Source: an uncultured Ruminococcus sp. (lineage in GTDB: Bacteria > Bacillota > Clostridia > Oscillospirales > CAG-272). Taken from it: a stretch of 22,555 nt of DNA. The stretch lies in the NCBI GenBank assembly GCA_902778205.1, contig CACYWX010000011.1, positions 1-22,555 of the forward strand, read 5' to 3'. Positions 14,786 to 22,516 of this stretch are shown here, in pieces. Each line of letters opens with the position of its first letter. Positions within the stretch are counted from its first letter, which is position 1. Both the position numbers and the translations under genes were made by a program. Under the pieces are notes generated by a model. That model saw nothing but the letters and a program-made list of their open reading frames with translations. It was not told the DNA's origin and made no database searches.

Positions 14786-16177
14786 TTACAGCTCGCAGTT
14801 GCCCACGGTCCGGGGGAAGGGGAGAACGTCGCGGATGTTGGAGACGCCGGTCAGGTACATGACGCAGCGCTCGAAGCCCAGGCCGAAGCCGGCGTGACGG
14901 GCGGATCCGTACTTTCTCAGGTCCAGATAGAAGCCGTAGGACTCACGGTCCAGTCCCAGCTCGTCCATCCGCTTTTCCAGAAGCTCCAGGGAATCTTCTC
15001 TCTGGCTTCCGCCGATGATCTCGCCGATGCCGGGCACCAGGCAGTCCATGGCCGCCACGGTCTTTCCGTCGGGATTCAGCTTCATGTAGAAGGCCTTGAT
15101 CTCCTTCGGATAGTCGGTGACGAACACCGGACGCTTAAACAGCTCCTCCGTCAGGAACCGCTCGTGCTCGGTCTGCAGGTCGCAGCCCCAGGACACCTTG
15201 TAGTCGAACCGGTCGTTGTGCTCCTCCAGCAGCTTCACGGCCTCGGTGTAGGTCACCCGTCCGAAATCGCTCTCCAGCACATGGTTCAGCCGGTCGATGA
15301 GCCCCTTGTCCACGAACTGGTTGAAGAAGGCCATTTCCTCCGGCGCGTTCTCCATCACGTAGCGGATGATGTACTTCAGCATGTCCTCCGCCAGCTCCAT
15401 GTCGTCCGTCAGGTCCGCGAAGGCGATTTCCGGCTCGATCATCCAGAATTCGGCGGCGTGGCGGGTGGTGTTGGAGTTCTCGGCCCGGAAGGTGGGTCCG
15501 AAGGTGTAGATGTTTTTGAAGGCCATGGCGAAGGTCTCGCCGTTGAGCTGGCCGGACACCGTCAGGTTGGTGCTCTTGCCGAAGAAGTCCTCGGAGAAGT
15601 CCACCGCCCCGTCCTCGGTCTTCGGCACATTCTCCAGATCCAGGGTGGTCACCCGGAACATCTCGCCCGCGCCCTCGCAGTCGGAGCCGGTGATGAGCGG
15701 CGTGTGCACGTAGACGAAGTTCCGCTCTTGGAAGAACTTATGGATGGCGTAGGCCGCCAGGGACCGGACGCGGAACACGGCCTGGAACAGGTTGGTCCGC
15801 GGTCTCAGGTGGGAGATGGTGCGGAGGTACTCGATGGTGTGGCGCTTCTTCTGCAGGGGATAGTCCGGTGTGGACGCGCCCTCCAGCACCACGGAGGAGG
15901 AGTGGATCTCGAAGGGCTGCTTGGCGTCGGGGGTCTCGATGAGCTCGCCCTCCACGATCAGCGCGGAGCCCACGTTGAACTTGGAGATCTCGGCGAAGTT
16001 CGGCAGCTTCTCGTCGTAGACGATCTGGATGGGCTCGAAGAAGGTGCCGTCGGAGAGCATGATGAAGCCGAAGGACTTGGAGGCGCGGACGCTTCGTACC
16101 CAGCCGCCCACGCGGACCGCGCTGTGATCGATGGACGCGCGCTCCCGGTACAGGGCGCGGATGCTTGTCAGTTCCAT
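14786..16177 (-). CDS. asnS: asparaginyl-tRNA synthetase
   Basis: The 463-residue product charges tRNA-Asn with asparagine in the cytoplasm. The N-terminal OB-fold anticodon-binding domain has VRVGGWVRSVRASKSFGFI. The class II catalytic domain has motif 2 at 230-245 (FRAENSNTTRHAAEFW, typical for AsnRS) and motif 3 at 430-437 (GFGLGFER), ending SNIRDVLPFPR. Length is typical. The start at 16177 has AGAGGA eight bases upstream; the longer frame to 16246 would begin inside the promoter. It is a single-gene unit with its own promoter at 16219-16247 and no recognisable T-box leader. Confidence 0.97.
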   Translation of the reverse strand: MELTSIRALYRERASIDHSAVRVGGWVRSVRASKSFGFIMLSDGTFFEPIQIVYDEKLPNFAEISKFNVGSALIVEGELIETPDAKQPFEIHSSSVVLEGASTPDYPLQKKRHTIEYLRTISHLRPRTNLFQAVFRVRSLAAYAIHKFFQERNFVYVHTPLITGSDCEGAGEMFRVTTLDLENVPKTEDGAVDFSEDFFGKSTNLTVSGQLNGETFAMAFKNIYTFGPTFRAENSNTTRHAAEFWMIEPEIAFADLTDDMELAEDMLKYIIRYVMENAPEEMAFFNQFVDKGLIDRLNHVLESDFGRVTYTEAVKLLEEHNDRFDYKVSWGCDLQTEHERFLTEELFKRPVFVTDYPKEIKAFYMKLNPDGKTVAAMDCLVPGIGEIIGGSQREDSLELLEKRMDELGLDRESYGFYLDLRKYGSARHAGFGLGFERCVMYLTGVSNIRDVLPFPRTVGNCEL

Positions 16178-16218
16178 GAAACGATTCCTCTGTGTCTTGA
16201 AAGATTGATAATATGTGA

Positions 16219-16247
16219 TTATAGCACAAACCCCGGGGAAATGCAAG
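16219..16247 (-). promoter_or_regulatory. promoter of asnS
   Basis: On the minus strand TTGCAT (complement of 16242-16247), 17-base spacer, TATAAT (complement of 16219-16224). The start codon is ~42 bases downstream, too short a leader for a T-box. Confidence 0.85.
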
Positions 16248-16310
16248 AGCGGAACGCAAAGACTGCCCCCGGGGAATCGTTTTTTTCGCGGATCCCGCCG
16301 TTTGGTCCGC

Positions 16311-16865
16311 TCAGGGGGTCCGGTCCTCTCCCTTCGGCTTCATCCCGCGCTCGCAGAGCTCTTTTGTTTTCTTCATGCGCTTCCAGCTGTCCCCGATCAG
16401 CTCAGCGGCCCCGATCAGGAGAGCGAGGATGAATCCCCCTCCCAGCAGAAAGACCGTGCCGGTCACGAAGGCGCTCGCGCCGTTTCCCGGTTCGTACGTG
16501 TCGGCCGCGGCCCACATGATCACGCCCGCCAGGGAGCTCAGGAGGAGGAATGTGAAAAGAGCGGACACGCAGTCCCGGACGAAATCGGCAATGCGGGACT
16601 CGTACTGCAGGCGCGTGACGGTCTCTGACACCGAAATCTCCGACCGCTGAACCGCACCTGCGGCCGGACGCTGAGACGCGGAACGCCCCCGGGAGGCCCT
16701 GCGATCCGTGGTCCAGCCGTCCCCGGAATCGCCGGACCTTCCCTCCAGGCTTTTCGCGGATTCCTCCAGGTAACGGTACTCCAGGGATTTTTCGACTGTA
16801 TCGATCTTCCCGTCCCCGTTGATGTCGAACATCCCGCCGAAAAGATCGTCGTTCGGATCGGACAC
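16311..16865 (-). CDS. EF-hand, two-helix membrane protein of unknown function
   Basis: The 184-residue product starts at GTG 16865, with GGGAGG seven bases upstream. A single textbook EF-hand loop lies at 14-25 (DINGDGKIDTVE: Asp14, Asn16, Asp18, Asp22, Glu25). A charged, Ser/Arg/Gly-rich region follows (40-85), then two transmembrane helices at about 100-121 and 131-157, and a basic Lys-rich tail. With the basic tail inside, the EF-hand end would also be cytoplasmic. It follows the response regulator by 50 bases with no promoter or terminator between, so it is probably the last gene of the signalling operon. The function is unknown; a calcium-responsive partner of the sensor proteins is only a guess. 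I see no T-tract terminator after it. Confidence 0.8.
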   Translation of the reverse strand: MSDPNDDLFGGMFDINGDGKIDTVEKSLEYRYLEESAKSLEGRSGDSGDGWTTDRRASRGRSASQRPAAGAVQRSEISVSETVTRLQYESRIADFVRDCVSALFTFLLLSSLAGVIMWAAADTYEPGNGASAFVTGTVFLLGGGFILALLIGAAELIGDSWKRMKKTKELCERGMKPKGEDRTP

Positions 16866-16915
16866 GGCTCATCCTCCCTTTTCATGTATCATGCGGCTGT
16901 CATGCGTCGCCGCCG

Positions 16916-17542
16916 TCAGCTCTCCGGGATCACGATTCCCTCCAGCCGGGCCTTGACCGCCAGCTGGACCCGGTTCTTGTAGCCTGTTTTCTGGAGCATG
17001 TTCTGCACGTGGGAGTTCACCGTCATGACGCTGATGTGGAGCTTCTCGGAGATCTCCCGGTTGGTGGCTCCCGTGGTCAGCTCCCGCAGGACCGCCAGCT
17101 CAGCGGGAGTCAGCTCGGCCGAGGAGGCGTCCCCCACCGTCACGGAGGGCGTCCGGTCGGGATAGATGTGTTCTCCCGCCATGGTCCGGGACAGAAGGGC
17201 GGTCAGCGGCACCTCCTCCGTCTCCTTGTACCAGAAGCTGTCCACGCCGATCTCCCGGGCGCGGCGCAGAAAGGACACCTCCGGCATGGACGTCGCCAGC
17301 ACCAGCTTCATGGAGGGCCTCAGCTCCCGGATCAGCTTCGCCGCCTCCAGTCCGCTCATGCTCCCGGGCATCACCACGTCCAAAAGCGCCAGATCCGCGG
17401 TCCTCCTCCGGCAGTATTCCACCGCCAGAGCCGCAGACGGAAACGCCGCCGCCAGCTGAAATTCCCCGGATTTCTCGATCGCGGCCTCCAGCGCCTGCCT
17501 TGTGAGCCGCTGGTCGTCCGCCACAATGATCTGATAGGGCAT
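16916..17542 (-). CDS. NarL/LuxR-type response regulator
   Basis: The 208-residue product has a receiver domain (1-120) and a LuxR-type helix-turn-helix (~145-208). Receiver landmarks are VADDQ (Asp9, Asp10), phospho-acceptor Asp55 in LLDVVMP, Thr84-Ser85 and Lys106. The DNA-binding end reads ELTPAELAVLRELTTGATN, then REISEKLHISVMTVNSHV. Start 17542 (MPYQIIVADD) has AAGGAGGG six bases upstream. A GTG at 17590 overlapping the kinase gene adds 16 residues with no domain and is less likely. It lies 40 bases after the kinase and should be its partner. Target genes are unknown; the adjacent EF-hand gene is a candidate. Confidence 0.93.
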   Translation of the reverse strand: MPYQIIVADDQRLTRQALEAAIEKSGEFQLAAAFPSAALAVEYCRRRTADLALLDVVMPGSMSGLEAAKLIRELRPSMKLVLATSMPEVSFLRRAREIGVDSFWYKETEEVPLTALLSRTMAGEHIYPDRTPSVTVGDASSAELTPAELAVLRELTTGATNREISEKLHISVMTVNSHVQNMLQKTGYKNRVQLAVKARLEGIVIPES

Positions 17543-17582
17543 GGGATCCCTCCTTTTCTGTATCTCCGTACAAGTCGCTCCG

Positions 17583-18878
17583 TCATTCACCGTTCCGGCG
17601 CACGTCCACCGTCAGGGAGAACACGGGAGCCGAGAGGATGGTCATCCGGCCGCCCTCCTCCTCGATCCGCCGGCGGAGATTGCCGAGTCCTCCGCCCTCC
17701 TGGATCTCTCCCTCCGGCGGCCGCCCGTCGTTGGTCAGGATCATGACGCCCGGGGTCCGGCAGTCCACCGTCAGCACCGTGCCCTCCGCGTGCCGCAGCA
17801 TGTTGGACAGGCCCACCTCCACGGCCAGCGCGCCCAGCCGTCTCAGGGGACCGGTCTCCGGCAGACGCCCCAGCACCTCGATCCGGGCGCCCAGCTGCTC
17901 CGCCGCGGAGGCCAGATCCCCGAATTCGTCGTCGTTTTCGCTCTGGGTCAGGTAGTCCAGGGACAGGATCTTCTCCCGCCAGAGCCGGACCGCCTCCTCC
18001 TTCGCCGCCGGATCTCCGCTGACCAGGGCCCGCTTCACCGCCAGCAGCGCGCGGTTCAGATTGTCGTGGACCCGGATCTTCATGCCCAGCACCTCGCGCT
18101 CCGCCGTCAGCTCGGCGATGGTGCCGCTCATGTTCCGGAGCCTCCGTTCCGCGTCCTCCTCAGCAGCCTGCTTCTCCCGGAGCGCCTCGGCCCGGGCGTA
18201 TTCCTCCGTGATGTCGTCCGCCACGATCTCGTGGATCCGGCCGCCCTCGAAGCGGAGCTCCTGACGCCGCAGACTGAACACCCTGCCGTCCGGGAGCCGC
18301 ACGATGGGATTCCGGCCGCCCCGGAGGACCTCGCCGCCGTTCCGGTCCGCACCGGGATCCGGCGTCCCCAGGGACAGGCTCTGCCAGAACAGTTCCCCGT
18401 TCTGGATGGACTTCCCCCGCACGGCGAAGGAGATCTCGTCCATGGCCCGGTTGATGAGCTTCGGAAATCCCCCCGGCCAGAAAAAGCACAGACCGGCGGG
18501 GAGGGAGTCCGCGCTCTCCTTCACGGACAGGGTGGTGATGCGGGTCTTCTGCACCCCAAGCACGTGCCGGAGACTGATGACCGCGCCTCCCGCCAGACCC
18601 GCCGCCAAAAGCAGGACGAGGATCGCCGGAAGGGAGCAGAACCGCCCGTACAGATCCGCATACCACGAATTCAGGGAAGGACTCAGATCCCCGGAGACGC
18701 AGCTGAAGACGAACAGGGACAGGATCAGCGCCAGCGCCACGGCCACATAGGGAAAGACGTCCCGCCTGCCCTGCCGCGCCATCCGCACCAGGCCCATGGC
18801 GTAGACGAAGGCACAGAGGTACACCGCCGCCGCCAGAAGCTCCCGCGCAATCAGAGGAAGGGAAGTATAGTCACTCAT
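17583..18878 (-). CDS. sensor histidine kinase (HisKA_3/DesK-like)
   Basis: The 431-residue product has an N-terminal membrane part with three or four helices (about 12-30, 42-62, 85-107). A PAS-like segment follows (VRLPDGRVFSLRRQELRF, then EIVADDITEEY). A coiled coil of ~45 residues (AEALREKQAAEEDAERR) leads to the dimerisation helix with His271 in RVHDNLNRAL, the phospho-acceptor followed by Asp-Asn as in NarL-partner kinases. The C-terminal ATPase domain has an N-box-like VEVGLSNMLRHAEG and G-box-like LTNDGRPP and GGGLGNLRRRI. It is expected to autophosphorylate and pass phosphate to the regulator at 16916-17542. The ATG overlaps the preceding stop by four bases (ATGA), so the two sensor genes are translationally coupled. 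Confidence 0.9.
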   Translation of the reverse strand: MSDYTSLPLIARELLAAAVYLCAFVYAMGLVRMARQGRRDVFPYVAVALALILSLFVFSCVSGDLSPSLNSWYADLYGRFCSLPAILVLLLAAGLAGGAVISLRHVLGVQKTRITTLSVKESADSLPAGLCFFWPGGFPKLINRAMDEISFAVRGKSIQNGELFWQSLSLGTPDPGADRNGGEVLRGGRNPIVRLPDGRVFSLRRQELRFEGGRIHEIVADDITEEYARAEALREKQAAEEDAERRLRNMSGTIAELTAEREVLGMKIRVHDNLNRALLAVKRALVSGDPAAKEEAVRLWREKILSLDYLTQSENDDEFGDLASAAEQLGARIEVLGRLPETGPLRRLGALAVEVGLSNMLRHAEGTVLTVDCRTPGVMILTNDGRPPEGEIQEGGGLGNLRRRIEEEGGRMTILSAPVFSLTVDVRRNGE

Positions 18879-20536
18879 CCGTCCCCCTCCTCTCTCCCGG
18901 CAGCGGCCCTGCCGTCCCGGAGCCTCAGGGTGAGGTATCCCGCTCCGTCCTCCTCCCGCCGCTCCGCCGTCAGACCGACCGCGTCAAGGAGGGAGAGGAC
19001 CTCCGGGGACAGCTCCGGCGCAGGAGTGTCGAACAGCAGGGTCATGGAAAAGCCCTCCCGCACGGAGATGGTCACCAGCAGGGAGCCGGACTCCTCCGTG
19101 CTCTCCAGGGCACGCTCGGCCGCGTTCTCAAAGGCATCGTAGGCCGCCTCCGCCACGTCCGCCGGGATCCGCGTCTCTCCCTCCTCCCGCACGTCGCAGA
19201 GGAAGCCCCGGAGGGACAAATACGCCAGGGATTCCCGGACCGCCAGCCCCAGCTCCTCCGTGGAGAGATCCGCCTCTCCCTCGGCGATGAGGGCCAGATT
19301 GCTCCGCCGCTTGATGTAGGCTCCCAGAAAGGCCACGTCCGCCAGATCCTCGTCCCGCTCGCCCTCCAGCCGGTCGGCGATGGTCCTCAGCTGGGGCCGG
19401 ATCCGCGCCACGATGCCGTCCCACAGGCGGTTGGCGGCCTCCAGCCTCGCCCGGGTCTGCTTCAGCTCGTTTTCCGCCTCCAGCACCGCGTTCCGGGCCG
19501 CCAGCGCTTCGTTGACCCGCTCCAGCTCCTCGTTCAGCCGCAGAATCTCCGACAGATCCTCGCACCACAGCACGGATCCTCCCGGAATGAGCGCGCGCCG
19601 AAGCCAGCGGTTTCCTCCCACGGGCACGGGACCGTCGGACGCCGCGCCGATCAGGGCCGCCGTCAGGGGAGGGGCGTTCTCCGAGGCGTACACCACCTTC
19701 CCCTCCATGTCCGCGATGGCGGCGTTCACGGAAGACAGGGGAAAGATCCGGTCGTAGTCCGCCGAGGTGGGGATCAGCCCGATCTGGATGCAGGCCTCCC
19801 AGACGCAGACGTACAGAAGGGCGTAAGCCTCCTGATAATGATACATCGGCCGGTTCCCGAGCATCGGCGAATTGCCTCCCCTCAGACCGTACAGCAGGAT
19901 CAGCAGCACCGCCGGAGCCGCCGACAGCATGGGCACGTACCAGAGCCGCCGGGATTCGGACCGTCTGCACCGGCTCATCAGCACGCCGAAGGCGCAGAGG
20001 TCGATCACCACGATCCAGACCAGCCCGAGCCAGTAGACCGGGCCGTGGGACCGGAGGTTCTCCACCCCGGGTTTTTGGAACGCCAGCCCGTGGAGATCGT
20101 TGGTGAGGACGGCCGCCGACAGGAGAGCCGGAGGCACCCACAGAAGCCGCGCGTGCCGCAGGGGACGGTCCTCCTCCCGCCGGTCCACGCAGAGCGCCGC
20201 GAAGAAGAAGACAAGCGGCACGAACAGCAGGGCCGGATAACAGCCGTACCAGAGCAGCTTCTCCATGATCCGCCCCCGGAACACCGAATAACGAAATTCC
20301 CGGATGGGGAAGAGGGTGAAGAGCAGGAAGGCCCCGGACAGCATGTACCGGCGCAGACTCTTCCCGCTGAGACGGGTCCGGAGGGTTTCGGTCCACACCA
20401 GGACCAGCACGCCGAACAGAAAGGATGCGACGCCGCGGGTCACCGAACGGACGGTCCAGGACAGCGGATTGACCAGCAGGGCGCAGAGGGCCGCGGTCAG
20501 AAGATAGGCTTTCGTTCTCCGGCTCATGGGCGGCAT
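18875..20536 (-). CDS. eight-helix sensor protein with degenerate kinase domain
   Basis: The 553-residue product opens with about eight membrane helices (residues ~10-260), resembling the 7TM N-terminal domain of clostridial histidine kinases. A PAS-like region follows (DRIFPLSSVNAAIADMEGKV, then ENAPPL), then a ~50-residue coiled coil (LERVNEALAARNAVLEAENE). The C-terminal half has a helical pair with FLGAYIKRRSNLALIAE and a degraded ATPase fold. The N-box position reads AFENAAERAL, but no phospho-acceptor HD/HE motif and no DxGxG box are seen (LFDTPAP instead). It is therefore probably a non-phosphorylating co-sensor of the kinase encoded next to it. ATG 20536 has AGGGGG eight bases upstream. 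It is the first gene of the operon. Confidence 0.8.
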   Translation of the reverse strand: MPPMSRRTKAYLLTAALCALLVNPLSWTVRSVTRGVASFLFGVLVLVWTETLRTRLSGKSLRRYMLSGAFLLFTLFPIREFRYSVFRGRIMEKLLWYGCYPALLFVPLVFFFAALCVDRREEDRPLRHARLLWVPPALLSAAVLTNDLHGLAFQKPGVENLRSHGPVYWLGLVWIVVIDLCAFGVLMSRCRRSESRRLWYVPMLSAAPAVLLILLYGLRGGNSPMLGNRPMYHYQEAYALLYVCVWEACIQIGLIPTSADYDRIFPLSSVNAAIADMEGKVVYASENAPPLTAALIGAASDGPVPVGGNRWLRRALIPGGSVLWCEDLSEILRLNEELERVNEALAARNAVLEAENELKQTRARLEAANRLWDGIVARIRPQLRTIADRLEGERDEDLADVAFLGAYIKRRSNLALIAEGEADLSTEELGLAVRESLAYLSLRGFLCDVREEGETRIPADVAEAAYDAFENAAERALESTEESGSLLVTISVREGFSMTLLFDTPAPELSPEVLSLLDAVGLTAERREEDGAGYLTLRLRDGRAAAGREEGDG

Positions 20537-20569
20537 CGCTTCGTCCCCCTTTTCGTCATATCCGTCTTC

Positions 20570-20578
20570 ATTATATCA
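20570..20578 (-). promoter_or_regulatory. extended -10 promoter of the signalling operon
   Basis: On the minus strand TGATATAAT combines a TGn extension with a perfect TATAAT (complement of 20570-20575). No recognisable -35 box lies 16-18 bases upstream; that spot holds the hairpin of 20594-20616. This suggests an activator-dependent or weak promoter. Confidence 0.55.
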
Positions 20579-20593
20579 TAAAAAATCCCGTTC

Positions 20594-20616
20594 CGCCGTT
20601 TTTTCGGCGATTTTTT
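20594..20616 (+). terminator. small hairpin with T-tract in the divergent intergenic region
   Basis: CGCCG (20594-20598), loop TTTTTT, CGGCG (20605-20609), then A and TTTTTT. Read on the plus strand it has terminator form, but no plus-strand gene lies upstream. It sits at the -35 position of the minus-strand promoter and could instead be a regulatory site. Confidence 0.4.
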
Positions 20617-20648
20617 CCTCCGACGGGCCACAATCCTCAGAATGAGGG

Positions 20649-20677
20649 ATGCAAAAAGGGAAAATGTATGGTATACT
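20649..20677 (+). promoter_or_regulatory. promoter of the SLH gene
   Basis: ATGCAA (20649-20654, weak -35), 17-base spacer, TATACT (20672-20677). An ~80-base leader precedes the start at 20764. It diverges from the signalling operon promoter. Confidence 0.6.
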
Positions 20678-20763
20678 GTATCATGACAGTATTCTGCCCG
20701 GCTGATCCGCGGCGCACCGGAAAACGGTCCCGCCCCGCCGGGCCGCAAAGGAGCAAGCGCTTT

Positions 20764-21888
20764 ATGAAACGAATCCTTTCCATCCTTCTCGCCTGCGTGA
20801 TGCTGACACTCCTGTCCCCCGCCGTGTTCGCCTCGGACCTCGGCTCGGTGACGGTGTCCTCCTTCCCCTCTCCCATAGACGGCAAAGCCCCCTCCTCCTC
20901 CATGACGGTCAGCGACGGAACCGTGAAGACCGTGGAGTGGTTCCTGGCGGACGGCGGAGTCAAGTCCGAGGTCGCCATGGCCGCGGGAGAAACCTTCCGC
21001 TCCGGCCACACCTACGCCGCCTACCTCTACATCGATCCTCCGTCCGGACGCGAATGGAAGCCCCTGTCCACCGGCGAGATCACCTTCACGGACATGTCCG
21101 ACGTGACGGCGAAGGTCACGGACGACAGCGGGAAAAAGCTCGAGGTGTCCGGCAACTACCTCTTCCACGGCCAGCTCCTGCTCCGGGTGGAGATCCTCTG
21201 CCCCGGCGAGCCCCATGACGAGGAGCTCCCCGGCGACGATCCCACGCCCCTGGCTCCCGCTCCGGTGAAGGAACGCCCCGATTTCGGCGACGTGAACCCG
21301 TCGGACTGGTACTATAACTGGGTGTACGGCGCGGCGGACCTGGGCCTGGTCAACGGCAAGGGCAAGGGCGACGACGGACGGGACCGCTTTGATCCCACCG
21401 GAAGCATCACCTTCGCCGAGACCGCCAAGCTGGCCGCCTGCCTGCATCAGCTGTATACCGCCGGAGCCGTGACTCTCGGAAACGGCGATCCGTGGTACAA
21501 GACCTACGTGGATTACTGCGCCGCAAACGGCATCCTGGCCTCCACCTCCGAGAACGGGGGCATCACCGCGGACGACGTCATGAAGCGGGCCTCCGAAACT
21601 GTGACCCGGGGCGAGTTTGCCTGGATCTTCGCCCATGCCCTTCCCGCCGCGGCTCTGTCCGGAAAGAACAACGTCCCGGACAACGCGATCCCCGACGTGA
21701 AGACCGGATCGGGCTTCTTTGTCTCCTCCGTCTACACCCTGTACCGGGCCGGCATTCTCAACGGGAGCGACGACGCGGGCACCTTCTATCCCTCCGACGC
21801 CATCCAGCGCTGCGCCGTGGCCGCCATCTCCGTGCGGATGATCCGGGCCGACCAGCGGGTGGGCGCTCCGAAGAATCTGCAGGGCTGA
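20764..21888 (+). CDS. secreted S-layer homology (SLH) domain protein
   Basis: ATG 20764 (AAAGGAG ten bases upstream) gives a 374-residue protein. A signal peptide (residues ~1-23, ending AVFAS) is followed by an unknown beta-rich domain (~24-155). A short Pro/Asp linker comes next. Three SLH repeats lie at about 172-228, 238-300 and 312-365. They show FGDVNPSDWYYNWV, FDPTGSITFAETAKL, VTRGEFAWIFAHAL and FYPSDAIQRCAVA. SLH domains bind pyruvylated secondary wall polymers, so this is a cell-wall-anchored surface protein. The frame from 20668 adds 32 residues that would start inside the promoter and is rejected. A terminator follows at 21941-21970. Confidence 0.9.
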   Translation: MKRILSILLACVMLTLLSPAVFASDLGSVTVSSFPSPIDGKAPSSSMTVSDGTVKTVEWFLADGGVKSEVAMAAGETFRSGHTYAAYLYIDPPSGREWKPLSTGEITFTDMSDVTAKVTDDSGKKLEVSGNYLFHGQLLLRVEILCPGEPHDEELPGDDPTPLAPAPVKERPDFGDVNPSDWYYNWVYGAADLGLVNGKGKGDDGRDRFDPTGSITFAETAKLAACLHQLYTAGAVTLGNGDPWYKTYVDYCAANGILASTSENGGITADDVMKRASETVTRGEFAWIFAHALPAAALSGKNNVPDNAIPDVKTGSGFFVSSVYTLYRAGILNGSDDAGTFYPSDAIQRCAVAAISVRMIRADQRVGAPKNLQG

Positions 21889-21940
21889 GTCCCGGCGGAT
21901 CCCGGCGCTTCGGAAACGTCCGTATTCCAATATCCCATCA

Positions 21941-21970
21941 CCCGTCGGCTTCAGAACCGGCGGGCTTTTT
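21941..21970 (+). terminator. intrinsic terminator after the SLH gene
   Basis: CCCGTCGG (21941-21948) and CCGGCGGG (21957-21964) form an eight-pair stem with one T-G pair, followed by C and TTTTT. Confidence 0.85.
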
Positions 21971-22002
21971 CCTGAACTGCCGCCGGGCCGCATCAACCGG
22001 GC

Positions 22003-22031
22003 TTGCAATTTTCCCCCGCGTGCGGTATAAT
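22003..22031 (+). promoter_or_regulatory. promoter of the DUF3842 gene
   Basis: TTGCAA (22003-22008), 17-base spacer, TATAAT (22026-22031). The start codon at 22073 lies 41 bases further on. Confidence 0.85.
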
Positions 22032-22072
22032 GGAAAGGAATTGACGAAAAGAAAACCGGAAGGACCGGATTC

Positions 22073-22516
22073 ATGAAAAACGTTCTGATCGTGGACGGTC
22101 AGGGAGGACGCATCGGCCGCGCCATCGCCGAACGGCTGGCCGAACGCCTGGACCCGGAGCGTCCCGCCTTTACCCTCACCGCCGCAGGCTCCAACGCCAT
22201 GGCCACCGCCAACATGCTGAAGGGAGCCGCCGGCATGAAGGGCGCCACCGGGGAAAACGCGGTGATCGTATGCGCCCGCCGGGCCGACGTCATCGTGGGA
22301 CCCATCGGGATCATCATCGCCGACGCCATGCTGGGAGAAATCACCCCCGCCATGGCCACGGCCCTCTCCTCCGCGGACGCCGTGCGGGTCCTGATCCCCA
22401 TGAACCGCACCCAATGCGAGAACTACGTGGTGGGCGTGCGGGACAACAGCCTCACCGCCCTCCTGGACGAGGCGGCGGACACCGTGGTCCGTCTGACCGA
22501 GGGCGGCGCGTCATGA
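22073..22516 (+). CDS. DUF3842 family protein
   Basis: The 147-residue cytoplasmic protein matches the DUF3842 family by its pattern. It starts with a nucleotide-binding-like strand and loop, VLIVDGQGGRIGRAI (Rossmann-type GxGGxIG). ANMLKGAAG, then ATGENAVIVCARRADVIVGP, IADAMLGEITPAMA, and RVLIPMNR with NYVVGVRD follow. The function of the family is unknown; the first motif suggests it binds a nucleotide cofactor. GGAAGGA lies eight bases before the ATG. Its TGA overlaps the ATG of a further gene, so at least one more gene is in the operon. Confidence 0.88.
   Translation: MKNVLIVDGQGGRIGRAIAERLAERLDPERPAFTLTAAGSNAMATANMLKGAAGMKGATGENAVIVCARRADVIVGPIGIIIADAMLGEITPAMATALSSADAVRVLIPMNRTQCENYVVGVRDNSLTALLDEAADTVVRLTEGGAS

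Noticed and set aside
14139..14897. Short plus-strand frames in the 14112-14785 gap and into asnS
   Set aside because: They cross hairpins and inverted-repeat arms, lack ribosome binding sites and show no protein pattern.
16178..16246. N-terminal extension of asnS by 23 residues
   Set aside because: The extension crosses the -10 and -35 boxes of the asnS promoter; 16177 has AGAGGA and begins a normal AsnRS.
16178..16310. T-box or other riboswitch in the asnS leader
   Set aside because: The leader is only ~40 bases long and has no specifier stem or T-box motif.
16262..16310. Terminator for the signalling operon after 16311
   Set aside because: GCGGA..TCCGC can pair on the minus strand, but it is followed by A7, not T; no convincing intrinsic terminator is present.
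17543..17590. GTG start at 17590 for the response regulator, overlapping the kinase gene
   Set aside because: It adds 16 residues outside the receiver domain; the ATG at 17542 has a strong AAGGAGGG.
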